From positions 1 through 64,000 of the forward strand of contig JAFNEO010000008.1 in assembly GCA_017886205.1 (NCBI GenBank): a stretch of 64,000 nt of DNA. The letters are read 5' to 3'. The notes beneath the pieces are model-generated. The model ran no database searches, had not been told where the DNA came from, and saw only the letters and a list, made by a program, of their open reading frames with translations. The stretch comes from Candidatus Aminicenantota bacterium. Its GTDB lineage: Bacteria; Acidobacteriota; Aminicenantia; Aminicenantales; UBA8522. The position numbers and the translations under genes are program-made. Shown here piece by piece: positions 25,750 through 34,228 of the stretch (positions are counted from its first letter, which is position 1; every line of letters begins with the position of its first letter).

Positions 25750-26922
25750 TCACCAACGAACCGAGGTCCCGGGTTGCGATTTGCCGGATGGCATCTTGAA
25801 TGGTTTCGATAGCTTGATCACGCGTTCAACCTTCGGATACCAACCTTGCGATGCGAACTCATTCCCGTGGAGATAGCACTGCGCTATCACTTCATCGCTG
25901 CCCTCGGTGAATGTCAGCAGCCAGCTCCTCGGGACGCCGGTTCCCGGCGGGGTATGATATTTGGTTAAGGCCGCCACGTTGATAAACGTCGTGCCCCAGC
26001 GCCGCTCGACGTGCGATTTCCCGCCATAGGTGTCGTCGGGGGCCGTGTGTGTGTGCGCCCCGAGCCATAAATCGATGCGCGTTGGAGCCGCCGCCAAATA
26101 GTTTTCGAACGCGCCCGAATCCGGTTTGCTGTCCACCCAATATAGGTATGACGCGCCCTGCGGCGTACCCCGCGGAAAATAGCCGTGATATCCGGATTTC
26201 CACGCGCCCTTTTCATCGCGCTGCATTCCCTCCCATTCGCCAGACGCGGTCGTGGTATCTTTGAGCATATAATGATGTGCGCTGATGATGATGTATGAGC
26301 GATTCTCCTCGACCACGCGCTTCCACCAGCGGAAGGTCTCACCACTCACTACACCGCCAGGATTTCCACCGAGCGTGCCGCGACCTATTTTCTGCGTCGG
26401 TTCATTGATGTCGCTCATCATTAAAAAGAAAAGGTTTCCGGCCCGAAACGAGTAGCGTTCCCATGTCCCTTCGATAGGAAACGGCCGCTTCATCGGGTCC
26501 ACATGAGAAAACTCCGTGTGTTCGCCCGCCGGATCCACCCATTTGCGCCACCACCAAGCCTGCGATTCATCGAGACCGCTCCGGTCGTGATTGCCACACA
26601 AGTCGTAGACTTGCTCACGGCGATGCTTCTTCAGTATGCCGAACTGCCGAACAATCTCTTCCCCTTCCGGGTCTTTCGGCGTGCCTTGCCCGCCGGACAT
26701 ATCTCCCAAATCCAGCGCGATGTCCCAATCGAAACCGGCTGCGGATTCTGACTGCCGAAGCGCTTCCGCAAGGCTTTCTCGGCCTTGTTTCTTATCAGTC
26801 CCCACGTGAGCATCTGCGAAGACCCACACCCGTAACTTCCTTGGCGCCTCGCCGGGCATGCTGACGAGTTCGAGGACTGCAAAGACGATCAACGAGAGGA
26901 GAAGTCGCAGACGCGCTCGCAC
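25750..26922 (-). CDS. Secreted or membrane-anchored calcineurin-like metallophosphoesterase
   Basis: All metallophosphoesterase signatures occur in order: FADAHVG (DxH), DLGDM (GD), YDLCGNHDRSG (GNHD), IISAHHYM (H) and LGAHTHTA (GHxH-like, with Ala for the first position after G). An N-terminal hydrophobic stretch LRLLLSLIVFAVLELVS suggests export. GGAGG sits 6 bases before GTG 26922, so I prefer this to the TTG at 26934. Substrate unknown. The gene runs convergent to tRNA-His, with its stop about 40 bases past the tRNA. Its promoter is in the left arm of the inverted repeat at 26988. Confidence 0.82.
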   Translation of the reverse strand: MRARLRLLLSLIVFAVLELVSMPGEAPRKLRVWVFADAHVGTDKKQGRESLAEALRQSESAAGFDWDIALDLGDMSGGQGTPKDPEGEEIVRQFGILKKHRREQVYDLCGNHDRSGLDESQAWWWRKWVDPAGEHTEFSHVDPMKRPFPIEGTWERYSFRAGNLFFLMMSDINEPTQKIGRGTLGGNPGGVVSGETFRWWKRVVEENRSYIIISAHHYMLKDTTTASGEWEGMQRDEKGAWKSGYHGYFPRGTPQGASYLYWVDSKPDSGAFENYLAAAPTRIDLWLGAHTHTAPDDTYGGKSHVERRWGTTFINVAALTKYHTPPGTGVPRSWLLTFTEGSDEVIAQCYLHGNEFASQGWYPKVERVIKLSKPFKMPSGKSQPGTSVRW

Positions 26923-27003
26923 CGGATCCTCCAATAATCAGATCTTCATATAGACGTCGAATGATCGTTCAAGCGCTGATTTTGCCTCATCCCATCGTTA
27001 GGG

Positions 27004-27033
27004 ATGATAAATCGCGAACAGACAAGATGTCAA
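27004..27033 (-). promoter_or_regulatory. Left-arm promoter, toward the metallophosphoesterase
   Basis: Minus strand TTGACA (27033-27028), 18-base spacer, TATCAT (27009-27004). It mirrors the right-arm promoter. Confidence 0.6.
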
Positions 27034-27050
27034 ATTGAGCTCAATGAGAA

Positions 27051-27202
27051 AGGCGCCGACCCCGGCCTGCCCGAAGTGGAGGATGCCAGGAAGAGGCTGG
27101 CGGGACTGAAAGACTAAGCAACGGGCTGAAGAGATCTAATCTGATCAGAGATGCTGTTATGTCTGAGAAAGGTTCTAAGATCGTATATTAGCCCACCCTG
27201 CC
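27051..27202 (+). repeat. Cassette-spacing repeat, copy 1
   Basis: About 150 bases. It shares with copies 2-5 the order CCCGAAG-GAGGATGCCAGGAAGAGGCTGG, CTGAAG..TAAGCAAC, AATCTGATCAG, GATGCTGTTATG, CTGAGAAA and ends in TTAGCCCACCCTGCC followed by a T-rich stretch. It lies inside the 26988-27393 inverted repeat. Confidence 0.85.
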
Positions 27203-27344
27203 TATTTTCTTATTAAGACTCCCCTAGCATAAGCATCTTGCCAAGTCCCCAATTTTGGATGATTTTCAACAATTTTTCCACTTCAGGGCAAATCAAAGCA
27301 GAGATATCTTTTGAATTCTTTGCTCCTGAGATCCCATTCACAAT

Positions 27345-27374
27345 TTGACATCGGATCCTGTTCAGATTTATCAT
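27345..27374 (+). promoter_or_regulatory. Right-arm promoter, toward the 27445 gene
   Basis: TTGACA (27345-27350), 18-base spacer, TATCAT (27369-27374). Followed by CCTAACGATGGGAT, as in the left arm. Confidence 0.6.
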
Positions 27375-27444
27375 TCCTAACGATGGGATAGGGGTAAAAA
27401 AGAAAATCGTTTTTATCTCATCTACCTTAGAAAAGGAGGTTTTC

Positions 27445-27984
27445 ATGAAAAAGATTCGGGGGAAGAGTTTTTTTGTCGGGGTTGCCATTTTGGCTGTCTG
27501 TGCAACGTTTTTAGCATTACAGCCAACCCCAACCAAGGTTCGAGTAGGGACGTTTGATTCCCGGGCTGTGGCCATAGCTTACGCTCGATCCGCTCTGGCT
27601 GCCTCGGTCAGGAAGGAATGGGAGGATAAATACGAAAAAGCTAAGGCCGAGAAAAACGAGGCGGTGATTAAGGAATGCGAAGCCTGGGGCCCCAATCATC
27701 ATCGATTACAGATGCTCCAAGCTTTTAGCATCGCCTCGGTTGCTGATATCCTTGAAAAGGTCAAAGATCAGCTGCCCAAGGCGGCCCAAGAGGCCGGTGT
27801 TGATATCTTGGCGAGCAAATGGGAACTTGCCTACCAGAACCCATCCCTAGAGGTTGTCGATGTGACATCACATTTAGTGAAGATATTCAATCCCGACGAA
27901 CGAACACTCAAGATACTCGAGGATTTGTCAAAGCAGCCTCCAATTCCATTATACGAAGCGCTGCAAATGAAGGAAGATGAGTAG
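27445..27984 (+). CDS. Exported protein of unknown function
   Basis: 179 aa. I do not recognise a named family. The N terminus MKKIRGKSFFVGVAILAVCATFLAL is a clear signal peptide or anchor. The mature part starts with VRVGTFDSRAVAIAYARS, a motif I associate with uncharacterised exported proteins, followed by a charged helical region (KYEKAKAEKNEAVIKECEAWG) that resembles OmpH/Skp-like coiled coil only loosely. AAAAGGAGG is well placed before ATG 27445. It is the first gene of the low-GC island and is flanked by repeat copies 1 and 2. Confidence 0.65.
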   Translation: MKKIRGKSFFVGVAILAVCATFLALQPTPTKVRVGTFDSRAVAIAYARSALAASVRKEWEDKYEKAKAEKNEAVIKECEAWGPNHHRLQMLQAFSIASVADILEKVKDQLPKAAQEAGVDILASKWELAYQNPSLEVVDVTSHLVKIFNPDERTLKILEDLSKQPPIPLYEALQMKEDE

Positions 27985-27993
27985 GAGGTAATA

Positions 27994-28130
27994 CCGGCTT
28001 CCCCGAAGCTGAGGACGCCGGGAAGAGGCTGTCGAGCTGAAGAATTAAGCAATCGACTGAAGAGACTTAATCTGAGCAGCGATGCTGTTATGCCTGAGAA
28101 AAGTTCGAAAATTGGACGTTAGCCCACCCC
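27994..28130 (+). repeat. Cassette-spacing repeat, copy 2
   Basis: Begins 10 bases after the 27445 gene and ends GGACGTTAGCCCACCCC. Shares GAAGAGGCTG, AGCAAT..GACTGAAGAGA, GATGCTGTTATGCCTGAGAAA and AGTTCGAAAATTGGACGTTAGCCCACC with the other copies. The rest of the gap to 28293 shows nothing I can support. Confidence 0.85.
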
Positions 28131-28293
28131 ACTCTTATTTCGCCGTTTTCCCCTGATTTTCTCCCAAATGGGACTCGTCTTCCTTTAAGCACCTTTAGCC
28201 GACGGGTGGACAAACCAGATAAATTCATCACCCCATCCAAGGATACCGACAGAGATACCCCCGCGGAAATATACGATCACGGTGAAACAAGCA

Positions 28294-29826
28294 CTAATTT
28301 ATACGCTCTGTTGGGCTCAGTTTAGTCCTAATTAATTTCATCGTAAAACCCATCACCGTATCCACTCCCTTTTTTGCATCTTCCTCCGACTGAACCACTT
28401 CATAGTCAGGAATAATCCCTCTCGCTGTGCTGGGGTCACCATTCGGCCGTATGCATAAAGTCGTGGAGCCCCCGGCCAAGACATTAATGTGCGGAAGAAA
28501 AAACCAGCATTGCTGACCATCATTTGACATGCTTTGTCCAGTTTCAGTCCCTATTATTTTCCCGATTCGATAGTCTTTTATCAGTCCGACAAAACAGTTT
28601 CCAGCCGAATAAACGTTATGGTTTGATAGAACATAGACATTTCCTTTATATCTTATCGAGTCGGGTTTAGGATCCAGTGCCTTATTTTCACATTCATAAT
28701 ATGTTCCATATGCGTGCTCTTCCTGACAATCCCCCAGACAATTCGCTGCCTTCCTCATTTTAGGATTTTTTCTATCCTCGGGATAAAGAAACAGGTAAGA
28801 GAAGTCTTCCAGAATCTTGCTTTTTTTATAGTAAAACTTTGAATAAGCCTTGAAAGGCAGAGGGTACAAGTATTTTATTATTTCGATGCCATAATCATCC
28901 CCACCGCCGGGATTATCTCTTACGTCAATGATCAAGTTCTTTATAGATTTGTTTCTTAATTGAAGGAAAACAGATTCAAGAAAAGCGTAATATTTTGCCT
29001 CATCTTTTATTACGAAGTCCCTGAAATTCAATAAACTCGTCCTTGGATCAATTTGATTATATTCATATTGTTCCTTTCCCTTTTTCACTTCTTGATTCTG
29101 ACTCTTTTATTTCAGGTCCATTAACTCAATAGAAGTTAACCCATCGAGGGTATATACAGCATCTTTCATTTTTATTTTAAAAGGTCCCTTGAAATCATTA
29201 ATCCACCATAGTTCAATCGGGAAACTGTCTTGAATATCCATCAGTTTTGAATATTTCGTTGCACCTTCGGCATATCTGTACAAATTATCAATAATGGTTT
29301 TCGATGTTGCGTCATTAATAGCAATTATCTCGTCCCCGACCGGGATTCTCGTTTGTGAGTAGTTTTTTGCAATCCAGAGCCGGTTATCCTCAATCTTGAC
29401 ATCAAGAGGAAGATATTTTCCGTTGATTTTGTCATACAACGCTTTTTCCTCGAAAATCTTCCAAGGGATAAAAACGAGTGTGTGGCTAAGCCGCAAATCG
29501 TTGACTACAGGCACAAATCGCAACATAACCTCGCGTCTGGTTAGGGGGCGGTTGATTCCGTCTTTTAATGTTTTAATCTCTTTATAAAATGCGTCCTTTG
29601 ATAGATTGATATATGGGTTTACTCCAATTTCTTCAATTGTTCTAACAAACAAATCGATGTCCGCACGCAATAATTCCGCGGGAATTTTCAAATCAACCTT
29701 GTTTTCGTCGTACCGTTGATATATTTCTAAAAGTACATCATTATAATTTCTGAACCGAACATCCTGTGCTCCTGCCATCTGAACGCAGAACATCAAGATT
29801 ATGAACAGATTGATCTTTCGTTTCAT
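28294..29826 (-). pseudogene. S41-family serine protease gene split by one in-frame TAA
   Basis: Track ORFs 29107..29826 and 28294..29088 are in the same frame, separated only by a TAA (29109-29107) and six sense codons. Read through, the product is about 510 aa: a signal peptide (INLFIILMFCVQMAGAQ), an N-terminal domain, a PDZ-like part (PVGDEIIAINDATSK) and a C-terminal S41 peptidase domain with NLIIDVRDNPGGGDD, the catalytic-Ser region YSAGNCFVGLI and IIGTETGQSMSNDGQQ. The stop lies between the PDZ-like region and the protease core. Base composition is clearly lower in GC than the flanks and resembles Bacteroidota genes. It could be a true pseudogene, a recent nonsense mutation or a sequencing error. 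Confidence 0.8.
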
Positions 29827-30015
29827 AAGGTAATCCCTTTCTCATTGAAGATCTCAAGCTCGGTTCTCTAATCTTACTACGATCAAATTAAAAGAAGGGT
29901 TTATTTCTCAGTCGAAATGGACCAGACAGACCTGTTTGGCCGATACTCTCCAGGCATGGCGAAGGAAAGTCGGGCCAAAACGCCTCCTGTAAAAATAGGA
30001 CCGCCATCCCAATCA

Positions 30016-30048
30016 TTAAGCGGTCGTCTGGTGACACCCCCCGCTTAA
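30016..30048. repeat. Small inverted repeat in the gap before the kinase
   Basis: TTAAGCGG (30016-30023) and CCGCTTAA (30041-30048) can form an 8-bp stem. The preceding bases 29827-30015 hold no gene or promoter that I can support on the plus strand. Confidence 0.35.
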
Positions 30049-30055
30049 ATCGGTC

Positions 30056-30171
30056 TAGGAAGAAGCTGGTGGGGCTGAAGGACTAGGCAACAGACTGAAG
30101 GGATTGAATCTGATCAGCGATGCTGTTATGCCTGAGAAAAGTACGAAGTTCGTATATTAGCCCACCCTGCC
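30056..30171 (+). repeat. Cassette-spacing repeat, copy 3
   Basis: Core from GGAAGAAGCTGGTGGGGCTGAAG to ATATTAGCCCACCCTGCCC, followed by a long T-rich run. Homology to copy 4 continues about 100 bases downstream, to about 30275. Confidence 0.85.
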
Positions 30172-30188
30172 CTTTTTTCCTTTTTTTA

Positions 30189-30278
30189 TTCAGCCAGTTC
30201 GCTTATGTCATGCTTTTAGCCTGACTCATCTAGACTGAGCCGTTTTTAGCGTTTTTGTCCACACCGTGTCCACAGGGG
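30189..30278 (+). repeat. Conserved block downstream of repeat copy 3 with two DnaA-box-like 9-mers
   Basis: Similar to 33075-33168 (for example TGAGCCGTT-TTAGCGTTTTTGT is shared). It contains TTGTCCACA (30255-30263) and GTGTCCACA (30266-30274), 11 bases apart start to start. Precedes the kinase promoter. Confidence 0.6.
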
Positions 30279-30295
30279 AAGAGGTCTATTTTAAG

Positions 30296-30325
30296 TTGAC
30301 TATCCTCCCCATTCATTGCTAATCT
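30296..30325 (+). promoter_or_regulatory. Promoter of the Ser/Thr kinase gene
   Basis: TTGACT (30296-30301), 18-base spacer, TAATCT (30320-30325); predicted start about 20 bases before GTG 30355. Confidence 0.5.
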
Positions 30326-30354
30326 CTAGCCATACCCGATAAAAGGGAAGATAA

Positions 30355-32862
30355 GTGGCCGTCAAGTGCCCGAAATGTCATTCTGAGAATGCTGAGACCA
30401 AGCAGTTCTGTGCCGATTGTGGGACAAAACTAATCTCCCTTAAGGGAAGTGAAGTCACAGCAACTTTGGAGACACCAAGGGAAGAACTTCCCCGTGGAAC
30501 CATATTTGCCAACCGATACGAGATCATCGAAGAGTTGGGAAAAGGGGGGATGGGCAGAGTTTACAGGGCTTTTGATAAGCAACTCGAGGAAGAGGTCGCC
30601 ATTAAGTTCCTCAAGCCGGAGATCGCCTCTGATAAAAAAAACCTTGACCGTTTCAAGAATGAGATCAAGCTTGCCAGGAAGATCATCCACAGAAACGTCT
30701 GCCGGATGCATGACCTTCATGAAGAAAAGGATTCGTTCTTTATCACGATGGAGTATGTGGCTGGGGAAGACTTGAAGAGTCAGCTGCGGAGGATGGGCCA
30801 GGTTCCAGTTGGAAAGGCTGTTTTTATCGCTCAACAGATCGCAGAGGGGCTGGCCGAGGCTCACAAGTTGGGAATCATCCACAGGGATCTCAAGCCCCAC
30901 AACGTGATGATCGACAAAGAGGGGAATGCTCGGATCATGGACTTCGGAATTTCCCGTTCTCTAGGTAGCCGGGAGCTCACCGGAGAGGGAGTGATCATTG
31001 GGACTCCTGACTATATGAGTCCTGAGCAGGCTGAAGGCAAGGAAGCGGATGCCCGTTCAGATATCTATTCCCTGGGCGTGATTCTTTATGAAATGGTAAC
31101 AGGGAGAGTGCCTTTTGAAGGCGAGGCTGCTCTCTCGATAGCCATGAAGCACAAGACGGAAGTACCTCGAGATCCAAAACTGGTTAATGCCCAAGTCCCC
31201 GAAGACTTGAGCCGAGTGGTTCTGAAATGCCTGGAGAAGGATAAGGAAAAAAGATATCAAAGTGCGGACGAGCTTTATTTGGAGCTCGGAAAAATTGAGA
31301 AGGGTATCCCCGCCACAGAACGGGTTCTGACCGGAAGAAAGCCTTTCACCTCAAAAGAGATCACGGTCAAATTCAGCCTGAAGAAGCTTCTCGTCCCCAG
31401 TCTTGTTACAGTAGCTCTTATCGTTATAGCCATGATTATCCTTTGGCGGGTTATTCCCCAAAAAGCAGCCACTTCAGCCAGATCAGCCAAGCATTCCATC
31501 GCCGTACTGCCTTTTGAGGATTTAAGCCAAGCCAAAAGCTACGAATCTCTATGCGATGGAATTTCGGAAACGCTCATCAACGCCCTGACCAATATCGAAG
31601 GCCTTTGGGTTCCGGCCAGAACCTCGGCCTTTTTCTTCAAGGGGAAAACCCAGGACGTCCGTGAGATCGGCCAGAAGCTCGGTGTCGAAAATGTGCTTGA
31701 TGGGAGCGTTCAGGCGGCCGGGGACAATCTCCGGGTTACAGCCCGAATCAGCAATACCCAGGACGGCCGCCAAGTCTGGTCGGAGATATACAATCGAAAA
31801 ATGGCCGACATATTTGCCATTCAGGACGACATTGCCAAAGCCATAGTCACGGTGTTGAAGATTAAGCTACTGGGTGACAAGGGCGGGCCTCTCGTCAAGA
31901 ATTATACCGAGAATCTTCAAGCTTATAACCTGTATCTGCAGGGTCGCTATTTCTGGAAAAAAAGGACAGCAGAAGACATAAAGAAGGCTATGGATTACTT
32001 CAATCAGGCTGTTGCATTGGACCCCAAGTATACCTTGGCCTATGTGGGGCTAGCAGATTGCTATCTCCTTCTTGCCCAATATGGAAGGTCTCCAATAAAG
32101 GATGTTTTGCCAAAAGCCAGGACAGCTGTTTTAAAGGCGTTGGAAATTGATGAGACACTCGCTGAAGCTCATACCTCGCTGGCTATGATTATGAAAACAG
32201 ATTGGGATTGGGAAAATGCGGAAAAAGAGTTCAAGCGAGCTATTGAGCTCAACCCCAATTATACAACTGCTCATCAGTGGTATAACATTCTCCTTAAAAA
32301 TATGGGTCGATTGGATGAAGCCACGATCGAAATCAAACAGGCTTTGGAACTTGATCCCCTCTCACTTATTATAAATGTGAATTTGGGAGTCCTGTCATAT
32401 CTAAAGCGAGAATATGACAAAGCCATACAACAGCATCTCAAGACGCTTGAACTCGACCAGAATTTTGCCCAAGGGCGACTTAGGCTTGGGGAGTGTTATC
32501 GGCAAAGAGGGATGTTGAAGGAGGCGATCACTGAGTTTCAAAAGGCCAGAACGCTTTTTGGAAATAGCCCTTATGGATTAGGAGAGCTTGGAAATGTCTA
32601 TGCGTTAGCAGGAAAAACAGATGAGGCAATAGACGTGCTCACAAATCTCGAAGAGCTATTAAAGCAAGGATATTCTGTTAACTATGACATTGCATATATT
32701 CACTTCGGCCTAGGCGATAGGGATAAGGCATTTGAATATTTGGAAAGGGCTTATGAGGAAAAAGAAAACGGGATGGAATCGCTTAAAGTCGATCCAAGTT
32801 TAGATAACCTTCGCTCTGACCCTCGTTACAAGTCTCTTATCAAAAGAATGAATCTGGAATGA
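30355..32862 (+). CDS. Membrane Ser/Thr protein kinase with zinc ribbon, TolB-like and TPR domains
   Basis: 835 aa starting at GTG with GGGAAG upstream. Domains: a zinc ribbon at residues 5-22 (Cys5, 8, 19, 22: CPKCHSENAETKQFCADC); a complete Hanks-type kinase at about 55-320 (GKGGMGRVYRAFD, VAIKFLK, HRDLKPHNVMID, DFGIS and PEQAEG); a membrane helix at about 345-365 (LVPSLVTVALIVIAMIILW); an extracytoplasmic TolB/FlgO-like domain (SIAVLPFEDLSQAKSYESL, LGVENVLDGSVQAAGDNLRV); and at least five TPR-like repeats. All kinase catalytic residues are present. The architecture is typical of Acidobacteriota/Aminicenantes sensors. It is flanked by repeat copies 3 and 4. Confidence 0.92.
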   Translation: MAVKCPKCHSENAETKQFCADCGTKLISLKGSEVTATLETPREELPRGTIFANRYEIIEELGKGGMGRVYRAFDKQLEEEVAIKFLKPEIASDKKNLDRFKNEIKLARKIIHRNVCRMHDLHEEKDSFFITMEYVAGEDLKSQLRRMGQVPVGKAVFIAQQIAEGLAEAHKLGIIHRDLKPHNVMIDKEGNARIMDFGISRSLGSRELTGEGVIIGTPDYMSPEQAEGKEADARSDIYSLGVILYEMVTGRVPFEGEAALSIAMKHKTEVPRDPKLVNAQVPEDLSRVVLKCLEKDKEKRYQSADELYLELGKIEKGIPATERVLTGRKPFTSKEITVKFSLKKLLVPSLVTVALIVIAMIILWRVIPQKAATSARSAKHSIAVLPFEDLSQAKSYESLCDGISETLINALTNIEGLWVPARTSAFFFKGKTQDVREIGQKLGVENVLDGSVQAAGDNLRVTARISNTQDGRQVWSEIYNRKMADIFAIQDDIAKAIVTVLKIKLLGDKGGPLVKNYTENLQAYNLYLQGRYFWKKRTAEDIKKAMDYFNQAVALDPKYTLAYVGLADCYLLLAQYGRSPIKDVLPKARTAVLKALEIDETLAEAHTSLAMIMKTDWDWENAEKEFKRAIELNPNYTTAHQWYNILLKNMGRLDEATIEIKQALELDPLSLIINVNLGVLSYLKREYDKAIQQHLKTLELDQNFAQGRLRLGECYRQRGMLKEAITEFQKARTLFGNSPYGLGELGNVYALAGKTDEAIDVLTNLEELLKQGYSVNYDIAYIHFGLGDRDKAFEYLERAYEEKENGMESLKVDPSLDNLRSDPRYKSLIKRMNLE

Positions 32863-32908
32863 TTCCAATAACAACCATGGGAGCTGTTAATTGTACCTCG
32901 CGTCTGAA

Positions 32909-33062
32909 AAAGCGCCAACCCCGGCCTGCCCGAAGTTGAGGATGCCAGGAAGAGGCTGGCTGGGCTGAAGGGTTAAGCAACAGACTTAAGACATTGAATC
33001 TGATAAGCGATACTGTGATGCCTGAGAAAAGTTCGAAAATTGGACATTAGCCCACCCTGCCT
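32909..33062 (+). repeat. Cassette-spacing repeat, copy 4
   Basis: Starts about 45 bases after the kinase stop. The 5' part (CCCCGGCCTGCCCGAAGT, GAGGATGCCAGGAAGAGGCT) is nearly identical to copy 1, the 3' part (AGTTCGAAAATTGGACATTAGCCCACC) to copies 2 and 5. Confidence 0.88.
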
Positions 33063-33074
33063 TATTTTTTCCTT

Positions 33075-33168
33075 TGTTAGCCAGTCACTTCCCTTATATC
33101 ATGCTTCTGCCCTGGGCAATTTAGGCTGAGCCGTTATTAGCGTTTTTGTTCACACCTTGTCCACACGG
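33075..33168 (+). repeat. Conserved block downstream of repeat copy 4 with two DnaA-box-like 9-mers
   Basis: Counterpart of 30189-30278. Contains TTGTTCACA (33146-33154) and TTGTCCACA (33157-33165), again 11 bases apart. Located before the hydrolase promoter. Confidence 0.6.
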
Positions 33169-33187
33169 GTCTGAGTCCTCGTTCTCG

Positions 33188-33216
33188 TTGAATCGTGCTT
33201 GCCCAAGTGTTATAAG
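33188..33216 (+). promoter_or_regulatory. Promoter of the hydrolase lipoprotein gene
   Basis: TTGAAT (33188-33193), 17-base spacer, TATAAG (33211-33216), predicted start about 40 bases before ATG 33261. Confidence 0.5.
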
Positions 33217-33260
33217 GGAAAGCGGCTTAGCTTGAGGGAAATATGAATCAAGAGGTAAAC

Positions 33261-34205
33261 ATGAACAATAATCTAAAAATCTTAATTCTGAGCTTGTTCA
33301 TGGTATTTCTCCTTGTGGGATGTGCCAAAAAAGGAGCTAAAACATCCAAAGGAACCTCTCAACAGGAAGGAACTTCAGGGGTTGTATCCGTGGAGGGTGC
33401 TGAACTTCACTATGTCATAGAAGGAAAAGGAATTCCATGGATTGGTCTCGGTCATTCAGAGAGCCAACGCCGAATATTGTCTCAGGAGTTGAGAAATCAT
33501 TTCAAGTTTGTTTTTATGGACCTAAGGCATGATACTCGGTCCAATTCTTCATTAGAGATATCCAGAATAACGCTGGATACATATCTTGATGACATTGATA
33601 AAGTCCGTAGAACTCTGGGCCTTGATGTGGCTGCTGTATTTGGACATTCCCATCACGCATTTATGGCAATCGAATATGCACGAAAGTATCCTACAAAAAT
33701 ATCTCATCTCATTATAACAGGCTGCAAACCAAGAACTGCATGGGGTGCAGGTGATGAATTTTGGGAAACAGATGCATCAGATGAAAGAAAGATGGTCTTT
33801 AACCAGAACTGGGAAAAAATTCCAAGAGATGAACTGAATCAGATGTCTCCAAAAGAAAGGCAAGTGACTACATATGTGGCCATGACACCAAAACTATTGT
33901 ATGATCCGAGAGGTGATTTATCATATATTGTCAATGCCTATGATAATAACAGGGATGTATTTCTTCATTTACAAAATTCCATTCTAAAGGATTATGACAT
34001 TATTGAAGGGCCTACAATTTCAACACCGGTATTCCTAGCACTTGGCCGATACGATTATGTATCTCCTTACATACTCTGGGATGATAGAAAAGACGTATTG
34101 CCGAACCTCTCCTACAATCTCTTCGAGAAAAGCGGTCATTTTCCAATGGTTGAGGAACAGGAGTTGTTCGATAAGAAGCTGATTGAATGGATTAAGAGTC
34201 ATTAG
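33261..34205 (+). CDS. Alpha/beta-hydrolase lipoprotein
   Basis: From ATG 33261 (AGAGG upstream) the protein starts MNNNLKILILSLFMVFLLVGC, a compact lipoprotein signal with lipobox LLVGC, which is why I prefer it to ATG 33243. The hydrolase fold is seen in YVIEGKGIPWIGLGHSES, the nucleophile elbow VFGHSHHAFMAIEYARKYP, the Asp region ALGRYDYVSP and the His region FEKSGHFPMVEEQE, so the Ser-Asp-His triad is complete. Substrate unknown. AT-rich relative to the flanks, between repeat copies 4 and 5. Confidence 0.82.
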   Translation: MNNNLKILILSLFMVFLLVGCAKKGAKTSKGTSQQEGTSGVVSVEGAELHYVIEGKGIPWIGLGHSESQRRILSQELRNHFKFVFMDLRHDTRSNSSLEISRITLDTYLDDIDKVRRTLGLDVAAVFGHSHHAFMAIEYARKYPTKISHLIITGCKPRTAWGAGDEFWETDASDERKMVFNQNWEKIPRDELNQMSPKERQVTTYVAMTPKLLYDPRGDLSYIVNAYDNNRDVFLHLQNSILKDYDIIEGPTISTPVFLALGRYDYVSPYILWDDRKDVLPNLSYNLFEKSGHFPMVEEQELFDKKLIEWIKSH

Positions 34206-34228
34206 TCAAAGAATCTACTTAGGAGTGG

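Larger units (their letters stand above)
26988..27393. repeat. Inverted-repeat element with outward-facing promoters
   Basis: Arms of about 50 bases (26988-27037 and 27341-27393) are imperfect inverted copies; the blocks CAATTTGACATC and ATTTATCAT[C/T]CCTAACGATGGGAT are shared. The interior holds repeat copy 1 (27051-27202) and no convincing gene. The track ORF 27213..27575 (minus) overlaps it but looks like chance. The element covers most of the 520-base gap before the next gene. Confidence 0.7.

Noticed and set aside
27213-27575. 120-aa minus-strand ORF across the inverted-repeat element
   Set aside because: Runs through the right arm, a promoter and the start of the 27445 gene; no ribosome site or motif.
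28206-28325. 39-aa plus-strand ORF before the S41 gene end
   Set aside because: Short, no ribosome site, overlaps the opposite gene and has no motif.
29107-29109. TAA recoding or alternative genetic code
   Set aside because: TAA and other stops end many normal genes in the window; one interrupted gene is better explained by mutation or error.
30255-30274. Chromosomal origin of replication
   Set aside because: Only two DnaA-box-like 9-mers, no dnaA/dnaN or AT-rich unwinding region; the same pair recurs at 33146, so it belongs to the repeat family.
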